DNA of 64,000 bases, taken from positions 1,178,001 through 1,242,000 of the forward strand of contig NZ_CAMTTE010000001.1 in assembly GCF_947077775.1 (NCBI RefSeq), written 5' to 3'. The notes under the pieces were generated by a model that searched no databases, had not been told where the DNA came from, and worked only from the letters and a program-made list of their open reading frames with translations. The position numbers and the translations under genes were made by a program. Below, in pieces: positions 9,484 through 17,582 of this stretch (position 1 is the first letter of the stretch; each line of letters begins with the position of its first letter). Source of the stretch: Salinibacter pepae (GTDB taxonomy: Bacteria > Bacteroidota > Rhodothermia > Rhodothermales > Salinibacteraceae).

Positions 9484-10827
9484 ATGCCGGAGCCTCCTGC
9501 GAATCAGGACGAACTGGAGCGCACGCTCGGGCTGGTCCCCGCCCTGGCCATCGGCACCGGGACCATGGTCGGGGCCGGCATTTTCGTGTTTCCGGGGCTC
9601 GCGGCCGGCAGGGCCGGGCCGGCGGCCATGCTCTCCTTCGCCATCGGGGCCGTCATCGCCCTCCTGGTGGCCCTGCCCACGTCCGAACTCGCCACGGCCA
9701 TGCCCGAGAGCGGCGGGGGATACTTCTTCGTCTCCCGCGCCCTCGGCACCCTCCTCGGCTGCATGGTCGGCATTGGGCAGTGGCTGGGCCTGATCTTCGC
9801 CTCGGCGTTCTACCTGATCGGCTTCGGGCACTACCTGTCCGACCTGGCCCGCGAGCTGGGCGTCAACCTCCCCCTTCCCGTGGTGGGCCTGGCCTTCGGC
9901 ATGGGCGTTCTCCTGACGGGCGTCAGCGTCACGGGGACGGAGAACACGGGCGACCTGCAGAACTGGATCGTGGGCAGCCTGCTCGCCATCCTCGCGGGCT
10001 TTCTCGGCCACGGCGGGCTCGACGCGCTCGGCATCTTCGGCCGCTCCCAGACCCCGGAGGCGTTCTTCCCGTACGGCACCATGCCCGTCTTGACCACCGC
10101 GGCGCTGGTGTTTACCTCCTACCTCGGCTTCGTGCAGATTGCCACCGTGGCGGGCGAGATCAAGGCCCCAAGCCGAAACCTGCCCCGGTCGATGATTGGA
10201 AGCGTGCTGCTCGTGGGGACGCTCTACGTGCTCACGATCTTTATCAGCACCAGCCTGCTGGGCAGCGAGCCCCTCGCCGAGATGGGCGAGACGGCCGCCG
10301 TGAACGTGGGGCGCAGCATCGCCGGCACGTTCGGCGCCGCGGCCCTCCTGGGCGGCGGGCTGCTCGCCACGCTCTCGAGCGCCAACGCCTCCATCCTGAG
10401 CGCCTCCCGCTCCATCTACGCCCTGAGCCGGGACAACCTCGTGCCGAGCCAGGTCGAGCGCATCAACCGGCGGTACCGCACGCCGCACGTGGCGCTGCTC
10501 CTGACCGGCGGGATCATCGTGGCCCTCATCCTCTTCGGGCGCGTGGAGGTGCTGGCCGAGGTCGCCTCGCTGCTGCACCTCTTCATGTACGGCCTCATCT
10601 GCGTGGCCCTCCTCGTCCTCCGGCAGTCGCCCCCCGACGGGTACCAGCCCACCTTTCGGTGCCCCGGGCATCCGGTCGTGCCCGTTCTCGGCGCCCTCAC
10701 GAGCTTCGGGCTCGTGGCCTTCATGAACCTGCTGTCGATTGCAATCGGGGGCGGGATCCTGCTCGCCACGGCAGGATGGTACCTCTTCTACGCGCGTGCC
10801 GTCACCATCTCTGAGATCTCGTCATGA
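9484..10827 (+). CDS. APC-family amino-acid permease (USP partner encoded separately)
   Basis: A 447-aa APC permease with about 12 membrane segments. IGTGTMVGAGIFVFPG near residues 22-37 is the substrate-site motif. GFVQIATVAGEIKAPSRNLP near 217-236 is the conserved cytosolic loop. Unlike its neighbours at 4727 and 25727 it ends straight after the last membrane helix with no USP tail. Its stop codon overlaps the start of a free USP gene (ATGA, 10824-10827), so the two are probably translationally coupled and form a split version of the fused proteins. Substrate is not determined; cationic or neutral amino acids are likely by family. Confidence 0.85.
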   Translation: MPEPPANQDELERTLGLVPALAIGTGTMVGAGIFVFPGLAAGRAGPAAMLSFAIGAVIALLVALPTSELATAMPESGGGYFFVSRALGTLLGCMVGIGQWLGLIFASAFYLIGFGHYLSDLARELGVNLPLPVVGLAFGMGVLLTGVSVTGTENTGDLQNWIVGSLLAILAGFLGHGGLDALGIFGRSQTPEAFFPYGTMPVLTTAALVFTSYLGFVQIATVAGEIKAPSRNLPRSMIGSVLLVGTLYVLTIFISTSLLGSEPLAEMGETAAVNVGRSIAGTFGAAALLGGGLLATLSSANASILSASRSIYALSRDNLVPSQVERINRRYRTPHVALLLTGGIIVALILFGRVEVLAEVASLLHLFMYGLICVALLVLRQSPPDGYQPTFRCPGHPVVPVLGALTSFGLVAFMNLLSIAIGGGILLATAGWYLFYARAVTISEISS

Positions 10828-11606
10828 TGGACTCCCCCTCAGCCCCCTCCTCTATTCTCGTCGACCTCGAACTGCCGGAGCCGGCGCCCCTTCCCTCGGC
10901 CCTCGTCCGCGTGCTGTCCTCGCTCCGGGTGGTGCTGCTGGGCTGGTTTTCGGTGCCGGAGCAGACGAGCCCGGCCCAGGCCCGGGGCCAGTTCGGCGCC
11001 GAGGCCGAAGACATGCTCGACGCGGCGGCGCGGCGGTTCGAAGAGGCCGGGGCGGAGGTCACCACGCGCCTCGTGTTTACGGGCGACGAGCTGGACACCA
11101 TCAGTCGGGTGAGCGTGGAGGAGTCCTGCGACGCCGTGCTGATTCCCGGCCCGGTGGAGCAGTTGCGCCGCGTCCTCGTGCCACTGCGCGGGATCCAGAA
11201 CGTGCGGGAGATCGCCCCCTTCGTCGCCGACCTCTGCCAGGACGGCACCGCCCGGGTGACCCTCCTCCACGTTCTTGAAGGGGACGAACTTGACGGGGAC
11301 GAGGCGACCGCCGCCTCGCGCGAGGACGTGCTGGAGCCCGCCGCGGAGAGGATGCGGAGCGCCGGCATCGAAGCGGACCTGCTGGAGCTCAATTCCGTGG
11401 CCGCCGACAGCCCGGCCGACGCCATCGTGGAGTGGGCCGGCGGGCACGACCTTGCCGTGCTGGGCGAGACCGAGCCCTCGGTCCGGGAGGTCCTCTTCGG
11501 CACGATGCCGGAACAGATCGTAGAGGCCGTCAACGTGCCGATCATCGTGGTACGCCACGGGGAGGAGGCGGCCAAAATGGCCGAACGGACCACCCAGGCA
11601 GACTGA
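10824..11606 (+). CDS. Tandem universal stress protein, partner of upstream permease
   Basis: A 260-aa soluble protein with two USP-like alpha/beta repeats, about residues 10-115 and 118-255. The second holds RVTLLHVLEGDEL, then LAVLGETEPSVREVLFGTMPEQIV, which matches the end of a USP domain although the Gly-rich ATP site is altered (GETEP). The start overlaps the permease stop by four bases, so it is very probably made in step with the permease and acts as its regulatory subunit. The sequence similarity to the C-terminal halves of the fused permeases supports this. Whether it binds nucleotide is uncertain. It converges with the TrkA-like gene at 11705; a hairpin lies between them. Confidence 0.8.
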   Translation: MMDSPSAPSSILVDLELPEPAPLPSALVRVLSSLRVVLLGWFSVPEQTSPAQARGQFGAEAEDMLDAAARRFEEAGAEVTTRLVFTGDELDTISRVSVEESCDAVLIPGPVEQLRRVLVPLRGIQNVREIAPFVADLCQDGTARVTLLHVLEGDELDGDEATAASREDVLEPAAERMRSAGIEADLLELNSVAADSPADAIVEWAGGHDLAVLGETEPSVREVLFGTMPEQIVEAVNVPIIVVRHGEEAAKMAERTTQAD

Positions 11607-11661
11607 TGTGAAGAGAAAGCAAGGTGCGTCCCGTTGGCCGTTCTCTCTTGAGGGGCGTGCG

Positions 11662-11681
11662 GACGAGGACCAGCCCTCGTC
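11662..11681. terminator. Hairpin between convergent genes
   Basis: GACGAGG, six-base loop, CCTCGTC: a perfect 7-bp stem in the 98-bp gap between the convergent USP and RCK genes. No T-run follows on either strand, so it may act as a bidirectional stop only weakly. Confidence 0.4.
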
Positions 11682-11704
11682 ACAGGACGATTGGGGGCGG
11701 GTGG

Positions 11705-12367
11705 CTATCCTCGCAGCAGCCGCATCACCTCCTCGATGACGTCCGGCTCGGCGGCCACGATGTAGCGTTGGCCGGCCTTCATCACCGTGTCGGCCCGGGC
11801 CACGCGCGCGCCCTCCACGTCGCTCACCACGAGACTGCCCTCGGGGAGGCTAATCTCGTCCAGCACTTTCCCCACCACCGGCGCGTCCTCCCCAATGCGC
11901 ACCTCCGCGATGTCGAGCACCCCCATGGCGTGCTCCAGCGACCGCACGTCCCCGGACAAAATGGCGTTCACCGCCAGCAGCGCACTGGCCCGCCGCGGAT
12001 AGATCACCGCGTCGACGAGCTCGGCGTGGGCGTTGCCCGTCTCGGCGTCGGTCCGCATCACGGTGTGGAGGTCCGGGTTCATCCGCTGGCCAATCATGCA
12101 CACGGCGAGGTTGGTCAGCGGGTGGTCCGACATCGCCGCCAGAACGTCGGCCTGTTCCGGCCCGGCCTGCTGGAAGATGTCGGGCAGGGTCGCGTCGCCC
12201 TCGATGATCGTCGCCACGTACGCGTCGGCAATTTCCTGACACCGGTCGGGGTCGCGTTCGATGACGACCACGTCGTGCCCGCGCTCGTCGAGAAATTCCG
12301 CCGTGCGAAAGCCAACCTCGCCGCCGCCGGCGATAATGATGCGAAGGTCTTTTCCGGATACGCTCAT
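11705..12367 (-). CDS. TrkA-type RCK protein (NAD-binding K+ transport regulator)
   Basis: A 220-aa cytosolic protein with one RCK_N and one RCK_C domain. IIIAGGGEVGFRTA near residues 10-23 is the GxGxxG dinucleotide loop, and VVVIERDPDR follows with the acidic residue that binds ribose in NAD(H)-type Rossmann folds. The RCK_C part spans about 150-220. It lies 27 bp behind an APC permease on the same strand, with no K+ channel or TrkH adjacent. It may therefore regulate that permease, much as an RCK_C domain is fused to the permease at 28108, or it may serve the Ktr/Trk systems a few kb away. The context inference is mine; family assignment is firm. Confidence 0.85.
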   Translation of the reverse strand: MSVSGKDLRIIIAGGGEVGFRTAEFLDERGHDVVVIERDPDRCQEIADAYVATIIEGDATLPDIFQQAGPEQADVLAAMSDHPLTNLAVCMIGQRMNPDLHTVMRTDAETGNAHAELVDAVIYPRRASALLAVNAILSGDVRSLEHAMGVLDIAEVRIGEDAPVVGKVLDEISLPEGSLVVSDVEGARVARADTVMKAGQRYIVAAEPDVIEEVMRLLRG

Positions 12368-12394
12368 GGGGGGCAGGAATCGATGAGAGAGGGA

Positions 12395-13756
12395 TTACGC
12401 CTCGGCCGTCGCCGTTTCCGTCCGGCGCCACTGCAGGGCCGCGTACACGAGACCGCCAATGGCGATCCACCCCAGCCCCAGCACCAGCGTGTACGGGTCG
12501 TCGCGGAGCAGGAAGTAGGCGAGGACGAGGTTTAGCACGATGGCGAGGATGGGGAGGGCCGGGTAGAACGGCATCTCGAAGGGGCGGCGCATGTTGGGGC
12601 GCCGGTTGCGCAGGCGGATGACGCTCCAGTTCACCACCACGAACGAGACGAGGAAGAAGAGGCTCGACACGCGCCCCACCTGCTCGATGGGCAGGAAGAC
12701 CACGCTTCCGAGCATCACGGCGGCGCTCACGACGACGGCCGCGAGGGGGGTGCCAAACCGCGCACTGATCTGGCCGAGGGGATTCGGCAGTTGATTCTCC
12801 CGCCCCATCGCGAACACGACCCGGCTGGACGCGATGACGACGGCGTTGAGGGCACTCACCGTCGAAAAGACGGCGCCGAAGACAATGAGCGCGGCGCCCT
12901 CCCCCAGCAGCGGGATCGTCGGCATGAAGCTCGTGGCGGCCTCCGCAATGCCCGTCTCGCCGGCCCGCCCGAGCTTCTCGGCCCCGAGCGTGCCGATGGC
13001 CACCCACACCACAATCAGGTAAATGGCCACCGTCGCGACGAGGCTGATAAAGATCGCCTTCGGGATGTTCTCCCGCGGATTTTCGACCTCTTCGGTGACG
13101 GTGGCAATGAGGTCGTAGCCCTCAAAGGCAATGAACGTGAGGCCCATCGCCTTCAGTATGGCGACCGAGGAGTCGTCCCTCGCGAAGAACGGCTCGAAGT
13201 TGCTCCCCTCCACGGCAAAGGCGCCAAACCCGGCGAAGACGAGCAGGATGATGATCTTGATGATGGTGACGACGGTTTCCGCCCCCCCGCTGGCCTCGGT
13301 GGAGACGGCATTGAGGAGGGCAAAGAGGCCGACCACCGTCAGGGCGTAGAGAATATGCCACACGGGCCCTGTGGGCAGCCCCGCCCAGTACAGGTGGACG
13401 AACTCGACGAAGTTGGACGAAAACCCGAGCGCGTAAAGCGCCCCCGCAATCATGTAGGCAAACGAGAGCATCCACCCCATGAGAAACGAGGTCGGCCCCG
13501 AAAAGACCTCTCGGACAAACACGTACCCGCCGCCGCTCTTCGGAATGGCGCTCGCAAGCTCCGCGTACGAGATGCCCGTGAGCACCGTCACCACCCCGTT
13601 GAGCGCAAAGACCAGGATGGCCGCCGGCCCGGCGATCTCGGCGGCCAGTCCCGTCAGGACGAAGATGCCCGCCCCAATCATCGCCCCCATTCCCACCATG
13701 GTGGCGTCGAGAAGCCCCAGGCGTGCCGTTGGAGAGCGGTCTCCTGATTGGGCCAT
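12395..13756 (-). CDS. APC-family amino-acid permease
   Basis: A 453-aa permease of about 12 membrane segments with little extra-membrane sequence. MVGMGAMIGAGIFVLTG near residues 20-36 is the unwound-helix motif. TFIAFEGYDLIATVTEEVENP near 207-227 matches the CAT-like loop, with Glu-Glu. The start ATG at 13756 precedes a short polar stretch and the first helix. The next gene downstream, only 27 bp away, encodes an RCK protein, so the pair is likely an operon and the RCK protein a candidate gating subunit. No USP domain is present. The substrate is inferred to be an amino acid, more cannot be said. Confidence 0.85.
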   Translation of the reverse strand: MAQSGDRSPTARLGLLDATMVGMGAMIGAGIFVLTGLAAEIAGPAAILVFALNGVVTVLTGISYAELASAIPKSGGGYVFVREVFSGPTSFLMGWMLSFAYMIAGALYALGFSSNFVEFVHLYWAGLPTGPVWHILYALTVVGLFALLNAVSTEASGGAETVVTIIKIIILLVFAGFGAFAVEGSNFEPFFARDDSSVAILKAMGLTFIAFEGYDLIATVTEEVENPRENIPKAIFISLVATVAIYLIVVWVAIGTLGAEKLGRAGETGIAEAATSFMPTIPLLGEGAALIVFGAVFSTVSALNAVVIASSRVVFAMGRENQLPNPLGQISARFGTPLAAVVVSAAVMLGSVVFLPIEQVGRVSSLFFLVSFVVVNWSVIRLRNRRPNMRRPFEMPFYPALPILAIVLNLVLAYFLLRDDPYTLVLGLGWIAIGGLVYAALQWRRTETATAEA

Positions 13757-14094
13757 GGTTGGGGCGTTTCTTCAACGCAGAGTGCGAGCTTCCCAACAGC
13801 GGGAGGGGCCGGGCAGTTTGGGGCGTACGCCGCGCGTCCGTAACGGAGTCGTCATTCCGGCGGCCACTGCGGGCGAGAGCCGGGCCTGTTTGGCGATGAT
13901 CTATGAGGATCTATAACGTATCGGGGCGAGAGGCGGACCGACAACAACGATTCTTCGGATCAATCCGGCGCGTGAGTGCTGAAAGGAGGACCTTGATGGC
14001 GACCTCAATCAGGCCTCCAAGGGCCTCCGTGGAACGCAGGTCCGCACCGGCCGATGCCTCGGAGGGATTCACAAGAAGACGAGAGGTTCTCCTC
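13757..14094. other. 338-bp divergent intergenic region
   Basis: Lies between the permease (minus) and the lipoprotein gene (plus). It contains a possible plus-strand promoter near 13889-13918 and a very good Shine-Dalgarno sequence (AAGGAGG, 13983-13989) six bases before an in-frame ATG at 13996. No other gene is seen. Confidence 0.5.
13889..13918 (+). promoter_or_regulatory. Possible Bacteroidota-type promoter for the lipoprotein gene
   Basis: TTTG at 13889-13892, a 19-base spacer, then TATAACG at 13912. The -33 element and spacing match the Bacteroidota housekeeping pattern, but the -7 element lacks the TTTG half. Confidence 0.25.
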
Positions 14095-14706
14095 ATGCGG
14101 TTTCCGTCTCCGCCTCGTCGACTGACACTTCCACTGGCCTTCTTTCTGGTCGGGGCGCTCTGCGCGTGTGGGCCCTTCGACCGGGACACACACCTCGAGC
14201 CGCCTGCCTCCCACCTCGACAGTCTGCCGACGGCTTCCTCATCGTCCGACAACCGGGGAGTGGCGACGGCGCGCGTCCGGCGCCAGACGCTCTACGTGCC
14301 CGCCTACTCCCACATCTACGTCCGGAATGCCCAGCGGTCCATGAACCTGGCGACGACCCTTAGCATCCGCAACACGAGCCGGGACGTGCCCCTCACGCTC
14401 TCAGCCATCGACTACTACGACAGCCAGGGCGAGCTTGTGCGCGCCTACCTGGACACGACCCGCGCCCTCGGGCCGCTCGCCTCCACGTACGTCGTGGTGG
14501 ACACGGACGACATTCGGGGCGGCGTGGGGGCCAACTTCATCCTCCGGTGGCACGCGGAGCGCCCGATCTCCCCGCCCGTCGTGGAAACGGTCATGATTAC
14601 CGGCGCCAACACGCAGGGCATCTCGTTCCGGTCCACCGCCCGCGTGCTGCGTGAAGAGCGCGTCCCTACGGATACGAGTGGGCACCACTCCGGCCCAGAC
14701 GTGTAG
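14095..14706 (+). CDS. DUF3124-family lipoprotein
   Basis: A 203-aa exported lipoprotein of the DUF3124 type, function unknown. From the ATG at 14095 it starts with a short basic region, a hydrophobic core and the lipobox LCAC, so Cys24 would be lipidated. The body contains conserved-looking stretches such as TLSIRNTSRDVPLTLSAIDY and GPLASTYVVVDTDDI, suggesting one beta-sandwich domain. The frame is open further upstream. An ATG at 13996 has a far better Shine-Dalgarno site (AAGGAGG, six-base spacing) and would add 33 residues before the signal peptide. I prefer 14095 because it gives a standard signal sequence. It sits inside the ion-transport cluster, pointing towards the convergent K+ channel gene, and an envelope or osmotic role is only a guess. 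Confidence 0.7.
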   Translation: MRFPSPPRRLTLPLAFFLVGALCACGPFDRDTHLEPPASHLDSLPTASSSSDNRGVATARVRRQTLYVPAYSHIYVRNAQRSMNLATTLSIRNTSRDVPLTLSAIDYYDSQGELVRAYLDTTRALGPLASTYVVVDTDDIRGGVGANFILRWHAERPISPPVVETVMITGANTQGISFRSTARVLREERVPTDTSGHHSGPDV

Positions 14707-14849
14707 GTCCCGCCGGGCCGACGGAGGCCTTTGCGAGGGACCCGGTCGGGGCTCCTGCATGCGCCTCGTCGCCCCCCGCCCCCGTCCTGCCCGGCAAAGA
14801 GATGTGTTCGATCGGACAGGCTCCCTCGGTGGGACGCGAGCGGTCCTTG

Positions 14850-16484
14850 CTACCGGAGAAAACGCTCTTCGAAGCGCTGCACCCCTTCGTCCGTGCCCAC
14901 GACGACGAGCTCGTCGTCCGCCTCCACCACGAACGCCTCGGGATCGAGCGACGTGATCACGTCCCCATCGCGCACCGTCGCGACGACGGTGCAGCCCGTG
15001 CGGGCCCGCACATCTTCTCCAGCGAGCGTGCGCCCGGCCAGGCGGCCCGCCGGGAGGCGCACCATGTCAATCTTCGTCCGGAACGAGAGGACCTCTTCCT
15101 GCTCCAGGACGGTCGCGGCCATCATCCGCCCGCTGATGGACGCGAGGGACTGCACGTAGTCCGCCCCGGCCCGGTAGATCTTCCGCACGTTTTCCTCTGC
15201 GTTCGCGCGGGCAACGATGTGCGCAGCGGGATTTGCGTCCCGCGCGATGAGCGTGGCGAACAGGGTGGTCGTGTCGTCGTCGAGATCGATCATGATGGCG
15301 TCGGCCGTCCCGGCATCGGCCTCTTTGTACGCCCCGGGATCCCGGGCATCGCCCACGACGTCCACCTCCGGGCGATCCTTCGCGTCGACGATCGTCACCC
15401 GGGCCTCCGTGTCGGCCAGCACGTCGACCGCCGCCTGGCCGGACCGCCCGTACCCGACGACGATGACGCGCTGCCGCTTCCGCAGCTGAAGCGTCGAGCT
15501 GTCCTCGCGCCGCAATGCCTGGATGCGGTCGGGGCCCCCGGACACGAGGAGGCGCGCCCGGCAACTGACGGTGGTGCCCGGGCCGACGGGGCTCTCGAAC
15601 GCGCCGTCGAACCAGGCGCCAATCACATCAATGCCGAAGCGCTCGCGCAGCCGGAGCTCGCCGATCGTCTGGTCGCAGAGCGGGCTTCCCGGCTCAATGT
15701 CGAGCTCGGCCACCTCCAGGTCCTCGCCGATGCCGATCGTCGTGTCCTCCGCCATGCGGAGCAGGAACGGGATTTCTCCGGCCAGCCCCTTGCCCAGCAG
15801 CTGACGCGGGGAGAGCACGCGGTCGGTTCCCGCCATCCGGTGGTAGGGCTCGAGCGCCTCGTCCTCAATGACGGCGACGGTCTGAACCTCGTCGCTGATT
15901 TCGCGCGCGGAGAGAATCACGCTCGTGTCCACCTCGTCCCGCCCGTCGACCACCAGGGCCGAGGCGGCCTGGAGGTCAACGCCCTCGAGCACCGATACCG
16001 ACTCCGGATCCCCGTGGACGACCGGGTACCCGTCGACGTGAAGCGTCCGGGCCCGCTCGCGACGCGGCTCAAGGAGGACGTATCCTCGGCCCTGCGCCTC
16101 GAGCTCATCGATCAGCGCCTCAATGCGGGGCGTGTGGGGCGCGAGCACGACGTGGTCCGTGCCGGAAAACGTCTCCGGCGGGCGGTGCTCAAAGGCGTCC
16201 CGCAGCACCGGCACGGCGAACAGCGGGATGGCGAGAAAGACAAACAGCACCCCCGTCAGGTTCATGAAGAGCACCATCGCGTTCATCTGCGGGCTCGACC
16301 AGGGGGCGTGGCTCCCAAACCCCGCCGTCGTGATTGCCTCGATCACCACCTGCAGTGCCTGGATATACATCACCGACCGGTCTTCGTACACCGCCATGCC
16401 CCACTGATAGACGAGGGCGTACGTCAGGAGCGTCATTGCCACGACTCCCGTCGCCCCCGCAACACGTTTCTGCCAGTCATTCAT
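14850..16484 (-). CDS. RCK-gated potassium channel (TM-pore-TM plus two TrkA domains)
   Basis: A 544-aa channel. Residues 8-35 and 66-95 are the two membrane helices. Between them ITTAGFGS is the pore filter, a variant of TVGYGD with GFG and Ser in place of the final Asp. Two RCK units follow: the first (about 110-325) has a degenerate nucleotide loop (VVLAPHTPR), the second (about 340-544) keeps VIVVGYGRSGQAA. Each ends in an RCK_C-like segment. The closest known plan is the MthK-like K+ channel, gated by Ca2+, nucleotides or other ligands. The start is set at ATG 16484, next to the first helix; the frame extends further upstream without such support. It follows ktrB and ktrA on the same strand. 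Direction (uptake or release) depends on membrane potential and is not known. Confidence 0.85.
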   Translation of the reverse strand: MNDWQKRVAGATGVVAMTLLTYALVYQWGMAVYEDRSVMYIQALQVVIEAITTAGFGSHAPWSSPQMNAMVLFMNLTGVLFVFLAIPLFAVPVLRDAFEHRPPETFSGTDHVVLAPHTPRIEALIDELEAQGRGYVLLEPRRERARTLHVDGYPVVHGDPESVSVLEGVDLQAASALVVDGRDEVDTSVILSAREISDEVQTVAVIEDEALEPYHRMAGTDRVLSPRQLLGKGLAGEIPFLLRMAEDTTIGIGEDLEVAELDIEPGSPLCDQTIGELRLRERFGIDVIGAWFDGAFESPVGPGTTVSCRARLLVSGGPDRIQALRREDSSTLQLRKRQRVIVVGYGRSGQAAVDVLADTEARVTIVDAKDRPEVDVVGDARDPGAYKEADAGTADAIMIDLDDDTTTLFATLIARDANPAAHIVARANAEENVRKIYRAGADYVQSLASISGRMMAATVLEQEEVLSFRTKIDMVRLPAGRLAGRTLAGEDVRARTGCTVVATVRDGDVITSLDPEAFVVEADDELVVVGTDEGVQRFEERFLR

Positions 16485-16634
16485 GGTCTCGTCGGGTTGG
16501 CCTCGTGTCCGGCGGCGCGCCCCCAGCCGAACGGATTTGAACAGTGAAAACACCTCGCGGGGTGGAGACGAGCTACCGGCCTCGATCGCAACACGAACCC
16601 GTACGGGGCCGGCCGCCCTTGCGAGCCCGCACCC

Positions 16635-16675
16635 GGCCGGTCCCACACCGTCTCTGTGACCACAGAAGGTCGGCC
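16635..16675. terminator. Imperfect hairpin downstream of the KtrA-like gene
   Basis: GGCCGGTC at 16635 pairs imperfectly with GGTCGGCC at 16668, and inside them TCTGT pairs with ACAGA. Lies just past the stop of the minus-strand RCK gene and before the channel gene. No T-run, so termination is only suggested. Confidence 0.3.
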
Positions 16676-16682
16676 CTCTCGG

Positions 16683-17363
16683 CTACTCCGCCTCCGCCGC
16701 CGTGGCGCTGGCCAGGTCGGCGACCTTTTCAATCGCCTCGTCCGTCCCCGCCAGAATCAGGGTGTCGGTGTGCCGAAGTGTATCGTCCGGATTGGGGGGC
16801 ACGATCATGTCGTCGATCGTCGTCTCGTGGATGCCCACGACCGATACGCCGTACTCGGCCCGCACGTCGAGTTCGCGGAGCGTGTGGCCCCGCCACTCCT
16901 CCGGCACCACCAGCTCCTGCACACTGAGGTTGCGGCCCATCCGCACGTAGTTGACGACCCCCTTTTCCGAGATGCGGCTGGCCAGGTTGAAGGCCGAGTC
17001 CCGCTCCGGGAACACCGCCTCGGTTGCGCCGAGCTGCCGCATGATGCGGGCGTGGTTGTCCGAAATGACCTTCACGTAGACGACGTCCACCCCCAGGTCC
17101 TGCAGCGCCATCGTGGCCAGAATGCTCGCCGTGATGTCGTCGCCGGTGCTCACGACGGCGGCGTCCGCCGCCTCCGCGCCAATTTCCTCCAGCGTGGCGG
17201 CCTCCCGCCCGTCCCCCACCGCCGCGCGGGAGCAGTGCGGCGCGATGTCGTCGACGGCCTGCTCGTCGACGTCCACGGCGATGACGTCGTGGCCGTGGCT
17301 GTAAAGCGCCTCCGCAACGCTGGCCCCGAAGTTGCCAAGGCCGACGATGACAAACCGATGCAT
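16683..17363 (-). CDS. ktrA: KtrA/TrkA-type RCK subunit of a K+ uptake system
   Basis: A 226-aa cytosolic protein. HRFVIVGLGNFGASVAEAL at the N-terminus contains the GxGxxG loop, and VIAVDVDEQA gives the acidic residue typical of NAD(H)/ATP-binding RCK_N. RCK_C covers about 135-215. In Ktr systems an octameric KtrA ring binds ATP/ADP (and in some species c-di-AMP through RCK_C) and gates KtrB. The gene is 219 bp downstream of a KtrB-like gene on the same strand, which supports the pairing. The ATG at 17363 is chosen because the Rossmann fold begins at residue 2. Upstream in-frame codons look non-coding. Confidence 0.85.
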   Translation of the reverse strand: MHRFVIVGLGNFGASVAEALYSHGHDVIAVDVDEQAVDDIAPHCSRAAVGDGREAATLEEIGAEAADAAVVSTGDDITASILATMALQDLGVDVVYVKVISDNHARIMRQLGATEAVFPERDSAFNLASRISEKGVVNYVRMGRNLSVQELVVPEEWRGHTLRELDVRAEYGVSVVGIHETTIDDMIVPPNPDDTLRHTDTLILAGTDEAIEKVADLASATAAEAE

Positions 17364-17582
17364 AGGGTGTAGAAGTCGGTGTTGAGGTGGATCCGAGTAC
17401 GGAAGAACTGGCCGTAACGGTGGTAATACGTGCCACCTGGATGGGTGATGCGTGCGGTATGATGCGTGACTCGTAACACGTGACCGGGCGGTCATTGCTC
17501 CCTCCATTCCGCCCGGCCTGCCGTTGAGCCATGGCGGGACGGCAGGCCCACGGCAGCCCCGTCCCCTCTTCCCACACGCCCT

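Noticed and set aside
13840-13900. Third copy of the interspersed repeat (contains gtcattccggcgg)
   Set aside because: Only about 12 bases match, and the leader and conserved right-hand part are absent.
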